NCBI GenBank assembly: GCA_019421015.1
Contig: JAHZGC010000035.1
Coordinates: 33,908 to 41,384 of the forward strand
Reading direction: 5' to 3'
Origin: Coriobacteriaceae bacterium
GTDB lineage: Bacteria > Actinomycetota > Coriobacteriia > Coriobacteriales > UMGS124
Length of the DNA stretch: 7,477 nucleotides
Part shown: positions 5,717-7,477 of the stretch, in pieces
How the letters are laid out: each line of letters begins with the position of its first letter
How positions within the stretch are numbered: position 1 is the stretch's first letter
Notes under the pieces: model-generated
Seen by the model: the letters and a program-made list of their open reading frames with translations, nothing else
Told to the model about the DNA's origin: nothing
Database searches by the model: none
Program-made: the position numbers and the translations under genes

Positions 5717-5994
5717 GCTGCGACGGTCGATAAGAGCGGAAGTTTACAGAGGCCCTGCAGGTCTCCCTCGCGGCTCACCTGCTCTATCTCTTCGAGTGAG
5801 AAGTCGATGTTCTGCAGCTCGTGAATCATGTCGATCTTGCGCGACTGATGGATATCGTAGTAGCGGTTGCCGGTCTGGTCGTCCACGAACGAGGGCTCGA
5901 TGATGCCCTTTTGCTGATAGACCCGCAGCGCGCGGGGCGTGACTCCGTTGGCTTGGGCCATGGCGCCGATGCTCAGGTGTCGGTTGTCCTTCAT
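5587..5994 (-). CDS. MerR-family regulator, C-terminally truncated hybrid frame
   Basis: The first 75 residues are a clear MerR winged-helix domain: LSIGAMAQANGVTPRALRVY (7-26), QQKGIIEPSFVDDQTGNRYY (27-46), and FSLEEIEQVSREGD (65-78). After about residue 84 (LQGLCKL) the protein ceases to resemble any regulator and the frame simply runs out of phase through the rhodanese signal and N-terminus, giving Arg/Pro-rich nonsense up to a stop at 5587. The usual dimerisation helix and effector domain are missing. A deletion that joined the MerR gene to the rhodanese gene explains this. A 135-residue product may still be made and bind DNA, but effector sensing is unlikely. The ATG at 5994 has only a weak GGTGAG-type ribosome site. 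Confidence 0.7.
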   Translation of the reverse strand: MKDNRHLSIGAMAQANGVTPRALRVYQQKGIIEPSFVDDQTGNRYYDIHQSRKIDMIHELQNIDFSLEEIEQVSREGDLQGLCKLPLLSTVAACVPPGWRLVASRPFRRLRLRLPPRPNSHRSRRRRPTPRAPSA

Positions 5995-6010
5995 GGGTGG
6001 GTCGGCTCAC

Positions 6011-6065
6011 CGCCTTATACGCCGTGCCGTTCGAACTCGAATCTGCAGTAGGCAACTATAAGGCG
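6011..6065. promoter_or_regulatory. Inverted repeat upstream of the merR-type gene
   Basis: CGCCTTATA (6011-6019) and TATAAGGCG (6057-6065) are perfect inverted repeats 37 bases apart. The first copy is followed by CGCC so that ATACGCC (6017-6023) also pairs with GGCGTAT (6062-6068). TTCGAAC occurs next to each arm (6030-6036 and 6076-6082). The region lies just before the MerR start and would hold its promoter, so it is a candidate operator. No convincing -10/-35 pair was found. Confidence 0.4.
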
Positions 6066-6115
6066 TATGGGGCATTCGAACGCACGCGGTGGTACCGTGC
6101 CGTAGGGCAAAAAAG

Positions 6116-6646
6116 TTACTCAGTTATAACCTCAAGGTCTATAGTGCCGGTGTAGTCCTTGGTCTCGAGCCACAGGTAGTTCGAACCGCTTTCGAGCTCA
6201 AAGGTCTTCTCCCCGGATTCTCCCGCCTTGGCCACCACCACGGGTTCCCGCGTGCCCTGCAGTGTGAGGCGGACACTCCCTGCGGTGCTGTTAGAGAGGT
6301 CGTAGGTTACGGTGATGGTGCGGGGGTCGAGGTCGGTGCCGCCAAAGACGGCGCACGAGTCGGTCGTGTCGTGGCACTCCTCCCGGTAGGTCCCGCTGTA
6401 GCCGTCCTCACTGCGGTCGAGCTCTCCGTCAAGCCTCGTGGGGCTGGCCAGCACCAACGTGCCCAGGCGCTCCAGCCCGTGGTCGAAGGCCTCTACCGCC
6501 TCTTCGGTATCGATCCCCTCCAACGCCCGCGAGGCGATTCCGCCCAGCCCCACGGTGCACGAGCTCATGACCAGGGCGCACCCGCCCAGTGTCACGAACC
6601 CGCCCACTGCCAGCCCCAACGCTATCTTGCCCAGACAACCGAACAT
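6116..6646 (-). CDS. Hypothetical membrane-anchored or lipoprotein-like small protein
   Basis: This 176-residue protein has no family I recognise. Residues 5-30 (LGKIALGLAVGGFVTLGGCA) are hydrophobic and end in LGGC, an imperfect lipobox, so it is either a lipoprotein or has one N-terminal membrane anchor. Residues about 40-65 (a GIDTEEAVEAFDHGLERLG stretch) look like an acidic amphipathic helix. The rest is beta-rich (TITVTYDLSNSTAGSVRLTL, NYLWLETKDYTGTIDLEV), like a small exported sandwich domain. Two cysteines in ECHDTTDSC could form a disulfide. GAGAGGAG lies about 6 bases before the ATG at 6646, making the start secure. It is probably transcribed alone, with a promoter in the gap shared with leuA. 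No clear terminator follows, only CTTTTTTG. Confidence 0.75.
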   Translation of the reverse strand: MFGCLGKIALGLAVGGFVTLGGCALVMSSCTVGLGGIASRALEGIDTEEAVEAFDHGLERLGTLVLASPTRLDGELDRSEDGYSGTYREECHDTTDSCAVFGGTDLDPRTITVTYDLSNSTAGSVRLTLQGTREPVVVAKAGESGEKTFELESGSNYLWLETKDYTGTIDLEVITE

Positions 6647-6862
6647 GGCCGCTCCTCTCGGTGGCTTTCTCGTCGGTTCGATGATGGGCCTTTGTCGCGT
6701 TTGCTGCCATGGGGCGCGCTTACCGGCGCCTTACGGTTGGGTCATCAAAGGGGCTTTTTTTGTCTAAATGTGCGGCTGCCGTCTCTCTTTTTCTCGTTGG
6801 CGTATACTCCCCCACAACTTCGCGCGCCATACGGGCGGGCGACGAACGAGAAGGGCTCGGAA
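6647..6862. promoter_or_regulatory. Divergent promoter gap between the hypothetical protein and the leu leader
   Basis: On the plus strand TATACT (6803-6808) is a good -10 candidate for the leuA transcript, without a good -35. A run of seven T (6755-6761) follows AAAGGGGC but has no strong stem. GGCGC/GCGCC (around 6714-6730) can form a small hairpin. No gene is seen. Confidence 0.4.
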
Positions 6863-6988
6863 ATGTTCTGCGAAGCTGCGAAGACGAAGGATCTGGCGGG
6901 CGCCGTTGCGCGCATCGAGCAGAATGCCTCGCTGCAGCTTCTTGCGGCCTCCGGCCCGCTTCCCCTTCGACTTATCTCGGCGCGCTAG
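6863..6988 (+). CDS. leuA leader peptide, 41 residues, leucine (CTT)-rich
   Basis: ATG at 6863 is preceded by GAGAAGGG at a spacing of 7 bases. The second half reads SLQLLAASGPLPLRLISAR and then TAG at 6986-6988. Seven of 41 residues are Leu, six of them within 14 codons (residues 24-37). Five of those six use CTT, a codon that is scarce in the other genes here; the start of leuA uses only CTC and CTG. A short reading frame rich in a rare codon for the end product, in the leader of a biosynthetic gene and before a terminator, is the classical layout of translation-coupled attenuation. The ribosome should stall on CTT codons when charged leucyl-tRNA is scarce. The N-terminal half (MFCEAAKTKDLAGAVARIEQ) has no known role. 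The start and codon pattern are seen; the attenuation is inferred. Confidence 0.72.
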   Translation: MFCEAAKTKDLAGAVARIEQNASLQLLAASGPLPLRLISAR

Positions 6989-7026
6989 GAGTCGCGCGGC
7001 CTTCGTCACCGGCATCTCCTGCGCGC
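6980..7026 (+). promoter_or_regulatory. Hairpin over the leader-peptide stop codon
   Basis: GCGCGC (6980-6985) plus AGGAG (6987-6991) pair with CTCCT GCGCGC (7016-7026), an 11-bp stem with one bulged T that is the first base of the leader's TAG stop. A ribosome finishing the leader would cover the left arm, so translation state and folding are linked. It would act as the 1:2 pause/anti-antiterminator element of an attenuator. Confidence 0.55.
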
Positions 7027-7028
7027 AC

Positions 7029-7094
7029 GGCCCGATCGGCAGGCCCCCTCCCTAGCGGGAGCACAAGGGCTGGGACCGTCGGCCTTTTTGTTTT
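7029..7094 (+). terminator. leuA leader terminator (attenuator)
   Basis: The outer arms GGCCCGATCGG (7029-7039) and CCGTCGGCC (7076-7084) pair with two small bulges, and CTCCC/GGGAG (7049-7053 and 7058-7062) forms an inner hairpin. The outer stem runs straight into TTTTTGTTTT (7085-7094). It lies 40 bases after the leader peptide and about 175 bases before leuA, so it would cut off leuA transcription when leucine is plentiful. Confidence 0.65.
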
Positions 7095-7134
7095 CGCAGC
7101 GAGCACCCCATATCCCATCCCCTGTTTTCTCGTG

Positions 7135-7190
7135 GCCCGGTATCTTGCGGGCGTCCGTTTTTCGTCGGTGCCCGTTCTTTTGCGAACGGG
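7135..7190 (+). repeat. Additional hairpins in the leuA 5' UTR
   Basis: Two stems lie between the attenuator and leuA. GCCCG (7135-7139) pairs with CGGGC (7148-7152) a few bases before TTTTT. CCCGTTC (7171-7177) pairs perfectly with GAACGGG (7184-7190) around the loop TTTTGC. Neither is tied to a known function. Confidence 0.4.
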
Positions 7191-7268
7191 GAGACCCGGC
7201 GGCACGGCCGTCAACAAGGTGTCGGAGCCCCAAACGGTATCGAACACGCCAACCAGGAGGACCGTACC

Positions 7269-7477
7269 ATGACCCGCAAGATCGCCATTTTTGACACCAC
7301 CCTGCGCGACGGCGAGCAGTCGCCCGGTGCCTCGATGAACACCGACGAGAAGATCCTCATCGCCGGCGAGCTGCTGCGCCTCAAGGTCGACGTCATCGAG
7401 GCCGGCTTTCCCATCTCGAGCCCCGGCGACTTCAAGAGCGTCTACGAGATCGGCAAGCCCGCTGGCGCCGACGCCCT
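7269..7477 (+). CDS. leuA: 2-isopropylmalate synthase, N-terminal part (runs off the right edge)
   Basis: The reading opens MTRKIAIFDTTLRDGEQSPG, the signature of the HMG-CoA lyase-like/isopropylmalate synthase family: D9 is the metal ligand and the DTTLRDGEQ loop carries the catalytic Arg. It is followed by EAGFPISSPGDFKSV, the next conserved strand. LeuA condenses acetyl-CoA with 2-oxoisovalerate, the first committed step of leucine synthesis, in the cytosol. Citramalate or homocitrate synthases share this start, and only 69 residues are visible. The leucine-codon-rich leader upstream decides in favour of leuA. AGGAGG at 7255-7260, 8 bases before the ATG, fixes the start. Confidence 0.9.
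   Translation, partial: MTRKIAIFDTTLRDGEQSPGASMNTDEKILIAGELLRLKVDVIEAGFPISSPGDFKSVYEIGKPAGADA

Noticed and set aside
4976..5824. Plus-strand 282-codon reading frame
   Set aside because: It is antisense to the rhodanese gene, whose active-site motif is unmistakable.
6086..6103. T-box-like GGTGGTACCG motif
   Set aside because: It only partly matches the T-box core, lacks a specifier stem and a following terminator, and points into the antisense of the hypothetical gene.
6689..6761. Terminator ending in seven T at 6755-6761
   Set aside because: The only pairing found (CCTTTG with CAAAGG) is six bp across a 50-base loop, and no plus-strand gene ends upstream.
6089..6988. Plus-strand reading frame of 299 codons over the hypothetical protein
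   Set aside because: It runs antisense to the gene with the good ribosome site at 6646; only its last 41 codons (6863-6988) have their own start signal and are kept as the leader peptide.

Overview
The window is high-GC DNA that looks like Coriobacteriia, most likely family Eggerthellaceae (Eggerthella/Gordonibacter/Slackia-like). This is inferred from a Tat-exported stand-alone flavoprotein, a distinctive LysR-type effector domain, an orphan modD, a Tat-type rhodanese and the G/C-rich codon use. No 16S rRNA or other decisive marker is present, so the placement is tentative.

Layout. (1) Positions 1-1009, minus: N-terminal two thirds of a Tat-exported FAD_binding_2 flavoprotein, running off the left edge. 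(2) 1010-1327: divergent promoter region holding two clean dyads. (3) 1328-1672, plus: a very acidic DUF1292 protein, closed by an intrinsic terminator. (4) 1822-2697, plus: ModD, a quinolinate-phosphoribosyltransferase-like protein of molybdenum metabolism. (5) 2698-3173: a convergent gap containing six copies of a 26-bp repeat set at exactly 41-bp intervals, arranged as two arrays that face each other. (6) 3174-4400, minus: gene debris, namely a LysR-type regulator without its DNA-binding half and a collapsed flavoprotein gene in several frames, with a terminator between them. (7) 4629-5994, minus: a truncated MerR regulator fused out of frame to a rhodanese gene, then a small Ig-like protein resembling the sulfite-oxidase dimerisation domain, ending in a 15-bp-stem terminator. 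(8) 6116-6646, minus: a small membrane-anchored or lipoprotein-like hypothetical protein. (9) 6803-7477, plus: the start of leuA behind a long leader that encodes a 41-residue leucine-rich peptide followed by a stop-codon hairpin and a terminator. This has the layout of a leucine attenuator.

How it fits together. Intact housekeeping genes (DUF1292, modD, leuA) flank a decaying respiratory/sulfur accessory region. The exported flavoprotein, rhodanese and Mo-co-like domain suggest anaerobic redox and sulfur chemistry at the cell envelope. The two observations most worth following are the phased, facing 26-bp repeat arrays (2817-3071) and the leuA leader peptide/attenuator (6863-7094).
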